64,000 nucleotides of DNA from Micromonospora ureilytica (GTDB lineage: Bacteria > Actinomycetota > Actinomycetes > Mycobacteriales > Micromonosporaceae). A program made the translations under genes and the position numbers. The notes below the pieces were generated by a model that saw nothing but the letters and a program-made list of their open reading frames with translations, had not been told where the DNA came from and ran no database searches. Positions 32,139 to 42,281 of the stretch are shown here, one piece after another (the first letter of the stretch is position 1; every line of letters starts with the position of its first letter). The stretch lies in the NCBI RefSeq assembly GCF_015751765.1, contig NZ_JADOTX010000001.1, positions 3,534,001 to 3,598,000 of the forward strand, in the 5' to 3' direction.

Positions 32139-32170
32139 CGTGGGTGCATCGCCGTCGCGATGCACCCACG
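32139..32170. terminator. Hairpin inside the catabolic gene set
   Basis: Perfect 14-bp arms (32139-32152 and 32157-32170) with a CGTC loop, 25 bases after the dehydratase stop and 51 bases before the next start. No T-run follows on the minus strand, so it may be a terminator, an attenuator or an RNA-processing/stability element that sets transporter and pathway genes to different levels. Confidence 0.65.
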
Positions 32171-32194
32171 CCTTCCCTCGTTCTGGTGGTCAGC

Positions 32195-33418
32195 TCAGTG
32201 CCGTACGGTCGGCGACACCTCGTTGCGGGAGTTCAGCGGCACGGCAGGCACCTGGCGGGTGGGGATCACCCCGTCGACCCCGGCCAGCAGCCGCCGTCCG
32301 GCCCGCTCCGGCCGGACGTTGGGGCTGTCGGCAGTCTGCGCCTGCGGGCGGCGGTTGGCCGCCCGGATCCGCTCCTCGTCCACCCGGACCCCCAGCCCCG
32401 GTGAGTCGCCGAGGATGAAGGCGCCATCCTCGACGTGCAGGTCGATGGAGACACCAACCGGAGAGTGCAGGTCCTGCAACTCGCTGGTCAGGTGGTTCGG
32501 CACCGAGGTCGCGGCGTGCAGCAGCCCGACCGGGCTGTTGCCGATCGGGCTGACCGGCAGGTCGTGGGCGTGGGCCAGGGCGGACGCGCGCAGGAAGTGG
32601 GTGACCCCCCAGACGGCCGCCATCTGGACGATGTCGACCGCGCCGGCGGCGATCAGCGGGCGGTACTGTTCGAGCCCGGTGAGGTTCTCACCGGTGGCGA
32701 CCGACGCGGACACGCCTCGGCTGACCGCGGCGAGACCCTCGGCGTCCCAGCGCCGGACCGGCTCCTCGATCCAGATGAGGTCGAGGGTGCGTTCCAGTTC
32801 GCAGACGTGCCGGACGGCCTGCTTGCGGGTCCACGCCTCGTTGACGTCGAGCATCAGACCCGGCCGCCGGCCGCGCCCGGCCTCGGTCAGAACCTCCTTG
32901 ACCAGGCTGAGGCGGTGCCTGTCGCTCTCGATGTCGAGGCCACCCTTGAGCTTGGCCGCTCGTAGGCCGTGGCTCGCGTAGACCTCGTACTCCGCGACGA
33001 GTTCGTCGTCGGTGAGCCCGATGTCCAGCCCGGACGCGTAGGCGGTGACCCGCCGGTCTCGTCCGCCCAGCAGCCGCCACAGCGGTTCGCCGGCGGCCTG
33101 CGCCTTGATGTCCCACAGCGCGGTGTCCAGAGCGCCGATGGTGCCGAACACCGGCCCGGCGTGGCCCGCCTTGAAGGTGTGCCGCAACATGCGGTCGTAC
33201 AGGGACGTCACGGCCCGGGGGTCTTCACCCTCGATGGCTGGGAAGATCCGCTCGATCTCGACGTGCGGCCCGAGGCCGACTCCCGAGATGCCCTCGTCGG
33301 TGTCGACGATGACGATCGAGACCGGGACCACCCCGTCGGCGAACACCCCGTTGGCGTCGCCGACGGGTCGCCCCCATTCCTGGACCGTGGAGAGCGTCCG
33401 ATATCCCGTGATCCGCAT
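32195..33418 (-). CDS. Enolase-superfamily sugar acid dehydratase-like protein (mandelate racemase group)
   Basis: 407 residues; ATG at 33418, with AAGGG, 1 base after the permease stop. N-terminal capping domain, then a TIM barrel: ALDTALWDIKAQAAGEPLWRLLGG, KxK in AAKLKGG, metal ligands Asp in LMLDVNEAW, Glu in IWIEEPV and Glu in ATGENLTG. By eye, the positions of the His-Asp dyad of mandelate racemase and many dehydratases hold Gln (IVQMAAVWGVTH) and Ile (PVSPIGN). Probable sugar acid dehydration between lactonase and SDR steps, but chemistry is uncertain. A 40-residue C-terminal tail has no family match. Confidence 0.8.
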   Translation of the reverse strand: MRITGYRTLSTVQEWGRPVGDANGVFADGVVPVSIVIVDTDEGISGVGLGPHVEIERIFPAIEGEDPRAVTSLYDRMLRHTFKAGHAGPVFGTIGALDTALWDIKAQAAGEPLWRLLGGRDRRVTAYASGLDIGLTDDELVAEYEVYASHGLRAAKLKGGLDIESDRHRLSLVKEVLTEAGRGRRPGLMLDVNEAWTRKQAVRHVCELERTLDLIWIEEPVRRWDAEGLAAVSRGVSASVATGENLTGLEQYRPLIAAGAVDIVQMAAVWGVTHFLRASALAHAHDLPVSPIGNSPVGLLHAATSVPNHLTSELQDLHSPVGVSIDLHVEDGAFILGDSPGLGVRVDEERIRAANRRPQAQTADSPNVRPERAGRRLLAGVDGVIPTRQVPAVPLNSRNEVSPTVRH

Positions 33419-33419
33419 G

Positions 33420-34247
33420 TCAACCCTTCGTGGAACCGGCGGCCACACCGTCGGCAATTTGGCGCTGGAGGAACAGGTAGACCAACAGGACGGGTATCGC
33501 GGCGATCAGCACCCCGGAGGCGAAGGTGGGGATGTTGTCGGAGTACTGCCCGCGCAACGAGGTCACCCCGATCATGAGCGTCCGGTGATCGGCCGAAGGC
33601 ATCATCACCAGCGCCATCAGGACGTCGTTCCAGCAGAACAGGGCGTTGAGGATGCCTACCGACAGCAGCGCCGGGGTGCCCAGGGGCAGCATGATCCGGC
33701 GATACACGCCGTACACGGTGTTGCCGTCGATGCGCGCGGCGTCGACGATCTCCGGCGGAATGCCCTTGTAGTAGCTGGTCATGAGAAAGACCGTGAAGGG
33801 CAGGAACTGAGCCACGTAGACGAGGATCAGTCCGGGGTACGTGTCGATGAGCGCGGTGTCGGCCATGATCCGCGCGAGCGGCACCATGATCACCTGGAAC
33901 GGGATGAAGAGACCCGCGAGGCAACCCAGGAACAACGCCGACGAGCCACGGAACCGCAGTTGGCTCAGGGCGAAACCGGCCATCGACCCCAACAGCAGCA
34001 GCAGGAGCACCGACACGGTCACCACGAACAGTGAGTTGACGAAGTAGCGGCCCATGCCGACGCTGTTCCACGCCGCGCTGATGTTCTCCCACCGCAGAGC
34101 GTCGGTCAGGGAGAACCGGTCGAGAATGTAGTCACGGCGCGTCTTCATCGCGACGTTGGCGGTGAACAGCAGGGGGTAGATCGTCGCCAGGGCGAGCAGC
34201 GACATGGGGACGGCGATCAGCCAGAAGCCCAGGCGGAGGCGAGACAT
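33420..34247 (-). CDS. CUT1 sugar ABC permease (MalG type)
   Basis: 275 residues; ATG at 34247 shares its A with the preceding TGA, with AGGAGG 4 bases before. Six membrane helices; EAA-type loop DAARIDGNTVYGVYRRIMLP; C terminus GVAAGSTKG. Pairs with the permease at 34247-35227 for the sugar degraded by the downstream oxidative enzymes. Confidence 0.9.
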   Translation of the reverse strand: MSRLRLGFWLIAVPMSLLALATIYPLLFTANVAMKTRRDYILDRFSLTDALRWENISAAWNSVGMGRYFVNSLFVVTVSVLLLLLLGSMAGFALSQLRFRGSSALFLGCLAGLFIPFQVIMVPLARIMADTALIDTYPGLILVYVAQFLPFTVFLMTSYYKGIPPEIVDAARIDGNTVYGVYRRIMLPLGTPALLSVGILNALFCWNDVLMALVMMPSADHRTLMIGVTSLRGQYSDNIPTFASGVLIAAIPVLLVYLFLQRQIADGVAAGSTKG

Positions 34248-35227
34248 CAATCCTCCTTTCCGGATCGTTCGAGCAGCTTGATCTGCAACAGCCCCACCAC
34301 GAGCATGATCATGAAGAGGATCGTCGACGCGGCCGAGGCGAGAGCCGGACGGTTCATCTGGCCCTGCTGCTTCCAGATGTAGAACTCCGGCAGGTACGTC
34401 GACCCCTCCGGCCCGCCGCTCGTCATCACGTAGAGCAGCCCGAACATCGAGGTCAGCATGCCGATCATCGTGGTCACGAAGACGAACTGGATGGTGCGCG
34501 AAAGGCTCGGGACGATCACGTGCCAGACCACCTGGCGCAGCGACGCCCCGTCCACCCGGGCAGCGTCCAGCAGCGCGGGGTCCAGCGTGGCGAATCCGGC
34601 GAGGAACACCACAAGGGCCATGCCGAAGGTGGCCCAGATGTGCACGCCGACCACCATGAACATCGCGATGCCCGGGTCACCGAGCCAGTCGATCGGCTCG
34701 ATACCGACCGACCCGAGGACGGCGTTGAGGGGGCCGTCGAAGGCGAGTAGAAGGTTGAAGATCGCACCGACGATGACGGGTGAGAGCACCGCGGGGAAGA
34801 AGTAGACGCTGCGGTAGAAGCGGTGACCGGGCACCCGCAGGTAGATGAACGTCGCGAGCAGACCGGGGATCGCCACCGCCACCGGCAGCAGAAGAACCAG
34901 CAGCCCGACGTTCTTCAGCGCGGTCTGGAACAGCGGGTCGGCGAAGAGCTCGCGATAGTTGCCGAACCCGACCGCCGTCCCGTTCTGCGCACCGTCGCCG
35001 GTGAAGGAGAAGTTGACCCCGAGGAGCAGCGGGTAGAGGCGCAGCACCACGATGATCAGGACGGCCGGGGCGACCAGGATGTAGGGGGCGTAGCGTTCGG
35101 CCCGCACACCGCCACGGGTGCGACGGGGTTGTGCGCCGCTCCGATGCGCGGCGGGGGTGGCCGCCGCCCCGCCGGCCCGTCCAGCCGAAGCTGGACGGAC
35201 CGACGGTTGCGTGTTTCCCATTGGCAC
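34247..35227 (-). CDS. CUT1 sugar ABC permease (MalF type)
   Basis: 326 residues from the GTG at 35227, 4 bases after the binding-protein stop; an ATG two codons on is the alternative. About 45 charged residues precede the six helices beginning PYILVAPAVLIIVVLRLYP. EAA loop DAARVDGASLRQVVWHVIVP. Ordinary member of its family. Confidence 0.9.
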   Translation of the reverse strand: MPMGNTQPSVRPASAGRAGGAAATPAAHRSGAQPRRTRGGVRAERYAPYILVAPAVLIIVVLRLYPLLLGVNFSFTGDGAQNGTAVGFGNYRELFADPLFQTALKNVGLLVLLLPVAVAIPGLLATFIYLRVPGHRFYRSVYFFPAVLSPVIVGAIFNLLLAFDGPLNAVLGSVGIEPIDWLGDPGIAMFMVVGVHIWATFGMALVVFLAGFATLDPALLDAARVDGASLRQVVWHVIVPSLSRTIQFVFVTTMIGMLTSMFGLLYVMTSGGPEGSTYLPEFYIWKQQGQMNRPALASAASTILFMIMLVVGLLQIKLLERSGKED

Positions 35228-35231
35228 GAGG

Positions 35232-36494
35232 TCAGCCCGCCTGGTCGGAAGCGGCCAACTGCTTCACCACCTCGTCGACGCTGACCGAACCGCTGAGCAG
35301 CTGCTGGGAGAGGCGCCCCATCAGGTCCAGCGTCTTCGAGGAGAGCGCCACGTGCAGAGCGGGCTTGCCACTCTTCAGCTCGCCGACGATGGTGCCGACG
35401 GCCGGTCCGGCCTGCGACACGTCGATGGTGGTGTCCGCGGCGATCGCGCCGGCGTCGGCGTAGAAGGCCTTCAACGCTTCGGCCGAGCTCAGGGAGCGCA
35501 CCAGGTCGGCGGCCACCTTCGGGTCCTTCGTCCACTTGGCGACCGCGTAGCCGATGCCACCGTCGTACGGGAGGCTCGGGGTGGTGCCGGCGGTGACGAC
35601 CGGGGCCTTCATGACGCCGAGCTTCTCCGGGGTGAGGAACTCGTTGAAGTCCTGCCAGTGGCCGACGTCCGACATCAGGCCCATGACGTGCGCGGCCTTA
35701 CCGGACTGGAAGAGCGCGAAGGAGTCGTTGAACATGGCCGTCGAGTTGGCCCCGTCGCTGTTCATCTTCTTGTCGCCGGACTCCTTCCAGGTCTGGAAGA
35801 TCCGCTTGACGTTTGCCGAGTTCCAGTCGCGCTTGCCGGCGATCCAGGCGTCGTACTCCGCGGCGGTGAGGGTGGTCGAGCCCAGGCTGGAGAGCCAGAA
35901 CTGGATGCCGACGCCCTCCTTGTTGCCGAGGGCGAAGCACTTGGAGCCGGCCTTGGCGATGGCGGCGCAGTCGGCGACGAACTTGTCCCACGTGGTGGCC
36001 GGGGTCGCCGGGTCGAGGTTCGCCTTTCGGTAGATTTCCTTGTTGTAGTAGATGGGGTAGCCCTGCAGCGTCACCGGGGCGGCGTAGGTCTTGCCGTCCT
36101 TGGCGAACGCCTCCCAGCCGGCCAACCGCTGCCGATCCTCGGCCACGTACTCGTCGAGCGGCACCAGCGCGTCCACCCGGTCGCGGATCTGGCCGCCACC
36201 GTTGAACAGCATCACGTCCGGGCCCTTGCCGGACTGGATCGCCGCACCGAGCAGGGTGTAGTACTGGTCGAAGGGCTGCGCGACGAACTCGACCTCGACG
36301 TCGGCGTGCTTCTTCTTGAAGTCGGCCTTGGCCTTCTCCAGATAGGATTTGGCGAACGGCTCGCCGGACTTCCAGTCCCAGACGACCAACTTGCCGTCCG
36401 AGCTGGTTGACTTGCCCGAATCGCTAGCACTTCCACAACCGGCCAGGGCCAGGCCCACAACGAGGACGGCCGACCATATTGCGCGCTGTCTCAT
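35232..36494 (-). CDS. Sugar ABC transporter substrate-binding lipoprotein (CUT1)
   Basis: 420 residues; ATG at 36494 with GAGGTG upstream. Lipobox LALAGCGS, Ser-rich linker, then family-1 binding fold (KLVVWDWKSGEPFAKSYLEK, PDVMLFNGGG, GYPIYYNKEIY). First gene of the operon: binding protein, two permeases, dehydratase. Its promoter overlaps the GntR operator at 36569-36583, so the importer is probably derepressed by a pathway intermediate. Confidence 0.9.
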   Translation of the reverse strand: MRQRAIWSAVLVVGLALAGCGSASDSGKSTSSDGKLVVWDWKSGEPFAKSYLEKAKADFKKKHADVEVEFVAQPFDQYYTLLGAAIQSGKGPDVMLFNGGGQIRDRVDALVPLDEYVAEDRQRLAGWEAFAKDGKTYAAPVTLQGYPIYYNKEIYRKANLDPATPATTWDKFVADCAAIAKAGSKCFALGNKEGVGIQFWLSSLGSTTLTAAEYDAWIAGKRDWNSANVKRIFQTWKESGDKKMNSDGANSTAMFNDSFALFQSGKAAHVMGLMSDVGHWQDFNEFLTPEKLGVMKAPVVTAGTTPSLPYDGGIGYAVAKWTKDPKVAADLVRSLSSAEALKAFYADAGAIAADTTIDVSQAGPAVGTIVGELKSGKPALHVALSSKTLDLMGRLSQQLLSGSVSVDEVVKQLAASDQAG

Positions 36495-36555
36495 CAGTTG
36501 TCACCTCTATATGGGGGGTGGCCGGCGGGTATCCCGCGAGCCAAATGTTGACCGG

Positions 36556-36584
36556 AAGGTAACTCGTATGACGTGTGACGTCAA
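36556..36584 (-). promoter_or_regulatory. Importer promoter with GntR/FadR operator
   Basis: Minus-strand TTGACG (36584-36579), 17-base spacer, TACCTT (36561-36556). The 15-bp palindrome TGACGTGTGACGTCA (36569-36583) overlaps the -35 and spacer. The 19 bases 36566-36584 recur exactly at 53577-53595. The GT-N3-AC core agrees with the FadR-subfamily operator pattern. The divergent regulator starts at 36642. Confidence 0.78.
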
Positions 36585-36641
36585 CAGTCGGCCGTACACT
36601 GGCCCGGACGTCGTGCCACGGCGAGCCATTCGGAGGGGGAC

Positions 36642-37412
36642 ATGACGCCACCACAGGAGACAACCCTGAACAGCCCGGCGACCCCGGCGTGGGTGCGTCG
36701 GCCGACCAACCTCGCCAGGGCGGTCACCGCCGAACTGGTGGAGCGAGTCGTCCGCGGCGTACACCCGTCGGGGACATCGCTGCCTCCCGAACCGATCCTC
36801 TGCGAGACCTTCGGCGTGAGCCGGACCGTCGTCCGGGAAGCAGTCAAGATCCTTCAGGAGAAGGGGCTGGTGCAGGTCCGCCAGGGCGCCGGCACCATGG
36901 TCACCCCGCCGTCACACTGGGACATGCTCGACGAGCTCGTCCTCGCGGCCACCATCGCGGTGGACGACAGCCTCGCCATACTCGACGACCTGGTCGTCAC
37001 CCGACGGGTGCTGGAGTCCGACATGGCGAACGTCGCCGCCCGCCTCGCCGACACCGAGACCGTCGATCGACTGCGGGCGATGGTGGACCGGATGGACGAG
37101 CTCGTCGACGACCACGTCACCTACCACGACCACGACCGGGCCTTCCACGACACGATCATGCAGGCATCCGGGAACCGCATCGCCCGTGGCGTCGTACGCG
37201 CGCTGGAGAGCCAGGTCATCAACACCGCCCGGTACATGGGTCGGACCGAACGCGCGTTGTGCGTGGCGTCCAACCAGGGTCACCGACGCATCTACGAACG
37301 CATCGCCGCCCACGACTCCAACGGCGCCGCCGAGGCGATGTTCACCCACATCACCGAGGCCTGGCTGGTCCGCCGCAACGGCTCGGGAAGCCCGGTCCGC
37401 CTCGAACGCTGA
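36642..37412 (+). CDS. GntR-family regulator, FadR subfamily (FCD domain)
   Basis: 256 residues; ATG at 36642 after GGAGGGGG. N-terminal winged helix (about 24-92: SLPPEPILCETFGVSRTVVR, then GLVQVRQGAGTMV). Helical FCD effector domain (about 105-245) with its metal-binding set: Asp and His in YHDHDRAFHDTI, His in NQGHRRIYERIAAHD. FadR-type regulators usually sense organic or sugar acids, fitting control of a sugar-acid pathway. Divergent from the importer operon, with the operator between them. Confidence 0.9.
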   Translation: MTPPQETTLNSPATPAWVRRPTNLARAVTAELVERVVRGVHPSGTSLPPEPILCETFGVSRTVVREAVKILQEKGLVQVRQGAGTMVTPPSHWDMLDELVLAATIAVDDSLAILDDLVVTRRVLESDMANVAARLADTETVDRLRAMVDRMDELVDDHVTYHDHDRAFHDTIMQASGNRIARGVVRALESQVINTARYMGRTERALCVASNQGHRRIYERIAAHDSNGAAEAMFTHITEAWLVRRNGSGSPVRLER

Positions 37413-37483
37413 CCGTCACGGGCAAACCAACGGCGCCCACCCCCGAGGTACGGGAGCAGGCGCCGCCAGCTGAGACCGAGGGG

Positions 37484-38878
37484 TCACGAGAACTGGGCGA
37501 AGAACCTCCAGATCTCACCCTTGGTCCAGGTGGTGATGCCGCTCTCGGCGTAGGTGCCGTCCACCGGGCCGGGCATGTGGCCGTTGTCGTACGCGGCCCA
37601 CTGCACCGGATAACCGGACCGGCAGCCCGAGTACGTGGTCGTGACGTGCGTGCGGCTGCCGGCAGCCGGCTCGCGCGGGCTCTGCGCGGTGCAGCCGTTG
37701 TTCCGGACGAAGGTGTCGCGCAGCGCACGGCCACCCGAGATGCCCAGGACGTTGTCCGAGATGCCGTGCAGCCCGAAGTACGCGATGGGCTGCGTACCGC
37801 CACTGCAGCCGCTGATCTGCCCACCGGAGATGACCGCGACGGCGCGGAAGGCGTTGGCCCGCGCACAGGCGACGGCGTAGCTCATGCCGCCACCCCAGCT
37901 GAAGCCGAGGGCGAACCGCTGCCTCGGGTTGACGCAGAGGCTGCTCTCGATCCGGCTGATCATGTCATCGACGAAGACGATGTCCTCGCCGCCGGAGTTG
38001 CCCCAGCCGTTGCCGAACCCCTGGGGCGCGACCAGGATCGCGCTGTTGTTCGACTGCTCCTGCTGCCCGTAGTAGGACCACGGAGTTCCGCTGGTGCCGC
38101 CGGAGGAGATCTCCTGCATGGTGCCGCCGCGCCAGTGGAACGCGAAGATCAGCCGGTAGGGGTTGCTGTTGTTGTAGTTCGCGGGCACCCGGAGGATGAA
38201 GGTTCGGCTCTTGCCGTTGCTCTGGATGGTGTGCGTGCCGCTGGCCAGCGCCGGTGCCTTGCCGCACCCGCTGCCACCCGTCGGGGGTGGCGTCGTGGGG
38301 TCGGTCCCGCCCACCTGGACGAGCTGCCACTGCTGGTTGGTGCCACCCCAGTCGGCGTACTGCACGACGTTCCCACCATCCGCGGTGGACGCACCCTGCA
38401 CCTCGACGGCCTTGTTGCTGTTGCGGTTGATCAACCGCACATAACCACCATCGGAGTCAGCCAACCGGAACTGCTGGTTCGTCCCGTTGAGATCGGCCCA
38501 CTGCACGATCGCCCCACCATCAGCGGTCGAGAAACCACTGACATCCAGCACCTTGCCCGAGTGCCGCGACTTGACCCGGTAATAGCCACCACCGGAGTCC
38601 ACGAACTGCCACTGCTGGTTCACCCCGTTGTTACGCGTCCACTGACTGATCCGCGCCCCATCGTTGGTAGCCGACGCGTACAGATCCAACGCCTTACCAC
38701 TGTTCCGGTTCACCAACACGTAGGAGGCGTTGGTGTCCACCGTCGCTGCCGCCGCGGGCGCCGCGTTGACCGCGACGAGTGTGCTGGCTGCCATGACCGC
38801 GGCCGCCGCCGCAGCCAACCCTGACCGCCAGCGACGTCTCTGTCGAGAGGCGGGACGAGCCTCACCGAGGGCTTTCAT
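37484..38878 (-). CDS. Secreted CE1-type esterase with N-terminal ricin lectin
   Basis: 464 residues; ATG at 38878 with AAGGAG upstream. Signal peptide about 1-44; CBM13 lectin (about 50-190) with repeats QQW, QQF, QQW; linker TDPTTPPPTG; alpha/beta-hydrolase of the feruloyl esterase/PHB-depolymerase-like group (about 205-464). Triad: Ser in GFSWGGGMSY, Asp in HGISDNVLG, His in DNGHMPG. Likely removes feruloyl or acetyl groups from xylan. The lectin is nearly the same as the one at the C terminus of the adjacent xylanase. Confidence 0.85.
   Translation of the reverse strand: MKALGEARPASRQRRRWRSGLAAAAAAVMAASTLVAVNAAPAAAATVDTNASYVLVNRNSGKALDLYASATNDGARISQWTRNNGVNQQWQFVDSGGGYYRVKSRHSGKVLDVSGFSTADGGAIVQWADLNGTNQQFRLADSDGGYVRLINRNSNKAVEVQGASTADGGNVVQYADWGGTNQQWQLVQVGGTDPTTPPPTGGSGCGKAPALASGTHTIQSNGKSRTFILRVPANYNNSNPYRLIFAFHWRGGTMQEISSGGTSGTPWSYYGQQEQSNNSAILVAPQGFGNGWGNSGGEDIVFVDDMISRIESSLCVNPRQRFALGFSWGGGMSYAVACARANAFRAVAVISGGQISGCSGGTQPIAYFGLHGISDNVLGISGGRALRDTFVRNNGCTAQSPREPAAGSRTHVTTTYSGCRSGYPVQWAAYDNGHMPGPVDGTYAESGITTWTKGEIWRFFAQFS
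38323..38741 (-). repeat. CBM13 lectin coding repeat, copy in the esterase
   Basis: This lectin segment is very similar at DNA and protein level to 39116-39540 in the xylanase gene. It sits at the N terminus here and at the C terminus there. Third positions here use more A (cca, tca) than in the xylanase copy. Confidence 0.8.
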
Positions 38879-39050
38879 GGTGCACTCCTTCGATCGGGGT
38901 CACCCACGAGCGGAACGCCCGCGGGTGCCCTGGCGTGCGTGCCGGCGTCCTGGTGATGGCGTCAGCACGTGTGGGGGGGTGTTGTGCGGGGGTACGGCGG
39001 CCCGCCCGGATGGGACGGACCGCCATTCGTCAGACCTCACCCGGGCGGGC

Positions 39051-39075
39051 GCCGGCCGGATCCCGATCGGCCGGC
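39051..39075 (-). terminator. Hairpin after the xylanase gene
   Basis: GCCGGCCG (39051-39058) and CGGCCGGC (39068-39075), 9-base loop, 34 bases past the xylanase stop. Confidence 0.5.
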
Positions 39076-39108
39076 AGCCCTCTCTCCCCAGGTCGATGGT
39101 GGCGGTCG

Positions 39109-40656
<1,548 letters not shown>

Positions 40657-40809
40657 CTACCCGGCATCAGCACGCGCGGTCCGAGAGGGCTGTCGCGGCG
40701 TCCGCCGGTCCCGAGGTGACGTCCGCGTGCCAGGCAGGACGTCGTGATCGGAGGTACGACCGCGTGCGGCTCGCCCGGTGAGCCACGACAGCGATCGTCC
40801 TCTATATCG

Positions 40810-40838
40810 AGAGTGAGCGATAACATGCCGTTCGTCAA
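40810..40838 (-). promoter_or_regulatory. Xylanase promoter with LacI-type operator
   Basis: Minus-strand TTGACG (40838-40833), 17-base spacer, CACTCT (40815-40810). AGTGAGCGATAACA (40812-40825), the reverse of TGTTATCGCTCACT, lies in the spacer, as in the GH43 promoter at 9283. Confidence 0.6.
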
Positions 40839-40982
40839 GACGTAACGGGCCGTTCACGGCGATCTCCCGGAACGCCACGTTTCGCTCGGCACCAAACGCC
40901 CAGGGCAACCGTGCTCAGCCGCCGCACGACCAGGGGACTATCCGTACCACCATGCCGCTGCGGTCGCGCCGGACAGCAACTC

Positions 40983-40996
40983 TGTTATCGCTCACA
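40983..40996. promoter_or_regulatory. Second operator copy TGTTATCGCTCACA
   Basis: 13 of 14 bases match the operator at 9287. No promoter boxes are evident around it and it is about 170 bases from the xylanase operator, a spacing compatible with looping. Confidence 0.5.
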
Positions 40997-41015
40997 GTCG
41001 CCGAGCGTCGGCGAC
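40997..41015 (-). terminator. Small hairpin after the PaaX-family gene
   Basis: GTCGCCG (40997-41003) and CGGCGAC (41009-41015) with a 5-base loop, 48 bases past the stop. Confidence 0.4.
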
Positions 41016-41062
41016 CGCCTCGTGGTTCACCAGCACCCGGTGGCCGAGCTACTCGAAGACGG

Positions 41063-42040
41063 TTACGCCGTTTTCGCGTCGGCGCGTATTCCGGCAACCA
41101 GGTCGGCGGTGGTGTGCGCCTCGATGCCGGGCTGCGCGGCGTCGGCGAACCGCTCGACGACCGCCCGGACGTGTCGCTCGGCGGGTGCGGCCAGGCCGTC
41201 GTAGACGGCCGCGAACAACTCCCGCGCCGGACGCCTGAGCCATTCCCGTGGGAGAAGCTCCACGGGCAACTGCGGATCGAGGACGGGGAAACGCCGGAAA
41301 GTGTCCATGACCTCGGTGCGGGCCCGCACCGCGGCGGCGCCGTCGACCTGCCCGGACACCACTCCGGGCAACAGCGGCGTCCACCGCCGCAGGAACGCGT
41401 CGTAGCTCCGGCTGATCGCCTCGATGTCCCAGGCTTCGATCGGCGCACGGTGAATGGTCGAGGCGAGTGCGGTCTGCCGCCCACGAAACACCGTCACGGC
41501 GCCGAGGGTGAGCCGGTCGAGCTCGGCCCGAGCCGCGGGAGTCAACTCCTGCGGTGAGATCCACAAACCGTCGTACAGCGGCGCGTAACCGAGCCACCGG
41601 AGTTGCGCCCGCAGGGCCCGACGCTGCGTGCTGCGATCCTGCGGCAGCGAGAAGGCGACGATCGTCCAGCACCCGTCCCACCTCGCCGTGGAGCTGGTGG
41701 AGGCGAGGATCCAGTGCCCTCCGGCAGAGAGGTTGGCGGCGGCGGCGCGGCTGAGGCGGTAGGAGCTGCGCCGCCCCAGTCGACTGCCTTCCAGCACGCC
41801 GCGCCGGGCCAACCTGCTGATCGCGGTCCGCGCTCCGGCCGTCGTCACGCCGGTCTCCCCGAGCAGCGCGACGATGGCGGCGGACGGGAGGGCGACACGG
41901 GTCCGCAGCGTGTAGTCGGCCAACAGGGTCACCGCGACACCCTGGGGCGAGTTGCCGACCTGCCGGCGGGGCAGCCGGAGTGCGTGGTCTCCGTCGTCCG
42001 GATAGATCTCGTCGATGTCGAAGAGGCTCGCCACTGGCAC
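41063..42040 (-). CDS. PaaX-family transcriptional regulator
   Basis: 325 residues from the GTG at 42040 with GAGGAG 6 bases upstream. N-terminal winged helix (about 22-95: LLADYTLRTRVALPSAAIVALLGETGVTTAGARTAISRLARRGVL shortened here to its key features) followed by the PaaX-like middle and C-terminal domains (WDGCWTIVAFSLPQ, WLGYAPLYDGLWISP, RRFPVLDPQLPVELLP). The family is best known from phenylacetate catabolism, but many actinobacterial members have other targets. It stands alone between xylan genes; whether it regulates them is not visible. Confidence 0.8.
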   Translation of the reverse strand: MPVASLFDIDEIYPDDGDHALRLPRRQVGNSPQGVAVTLLADYTLRTRVALPSAAIVALLGETGVTTAGARTAISRLARRGVLEGSRLGRRSSYRLSRAAAANLSAGGHWILASTSSTARWDGCWTIVAFSLPQDRSTQRRALRAQLRWLGYAPLYDGLWISPQELTPAARAELDRLTLGAVTVFRGRQTALASTIHRAPIEAWDIEAISRSYDAFLRRWTPLLPGVVSGQVDGAAAVRARTEVMDTFRRFPVLDPQLPVELLPREWLRRPARELFAAVYDGLAAPAERHVRAVVERFADAAQPGIEAHTTADLVAGIRADAKTA

Positions 42041-42281
42041 TCCGTGCTCCTCGGGGACGGTACGACGACTGTAGACGGACCGGCACCGCTCTTCATAAAT
42101 AGAGCATCCTCGATTGACACTTGTTGGCCCGAGGGGAACACTAATTGCCACGCGACGCCATCCGAAGCCGGGCTGGGCGAGCCACAGGTAGCGGGCAGCG
42201 TGCGATCACCGCGGGAGTCGGGCAGACCCGCCGGGTCGCACGGCCAATCCAGCCTGCACAGGCAATCGAAGGAGTCGTCAG

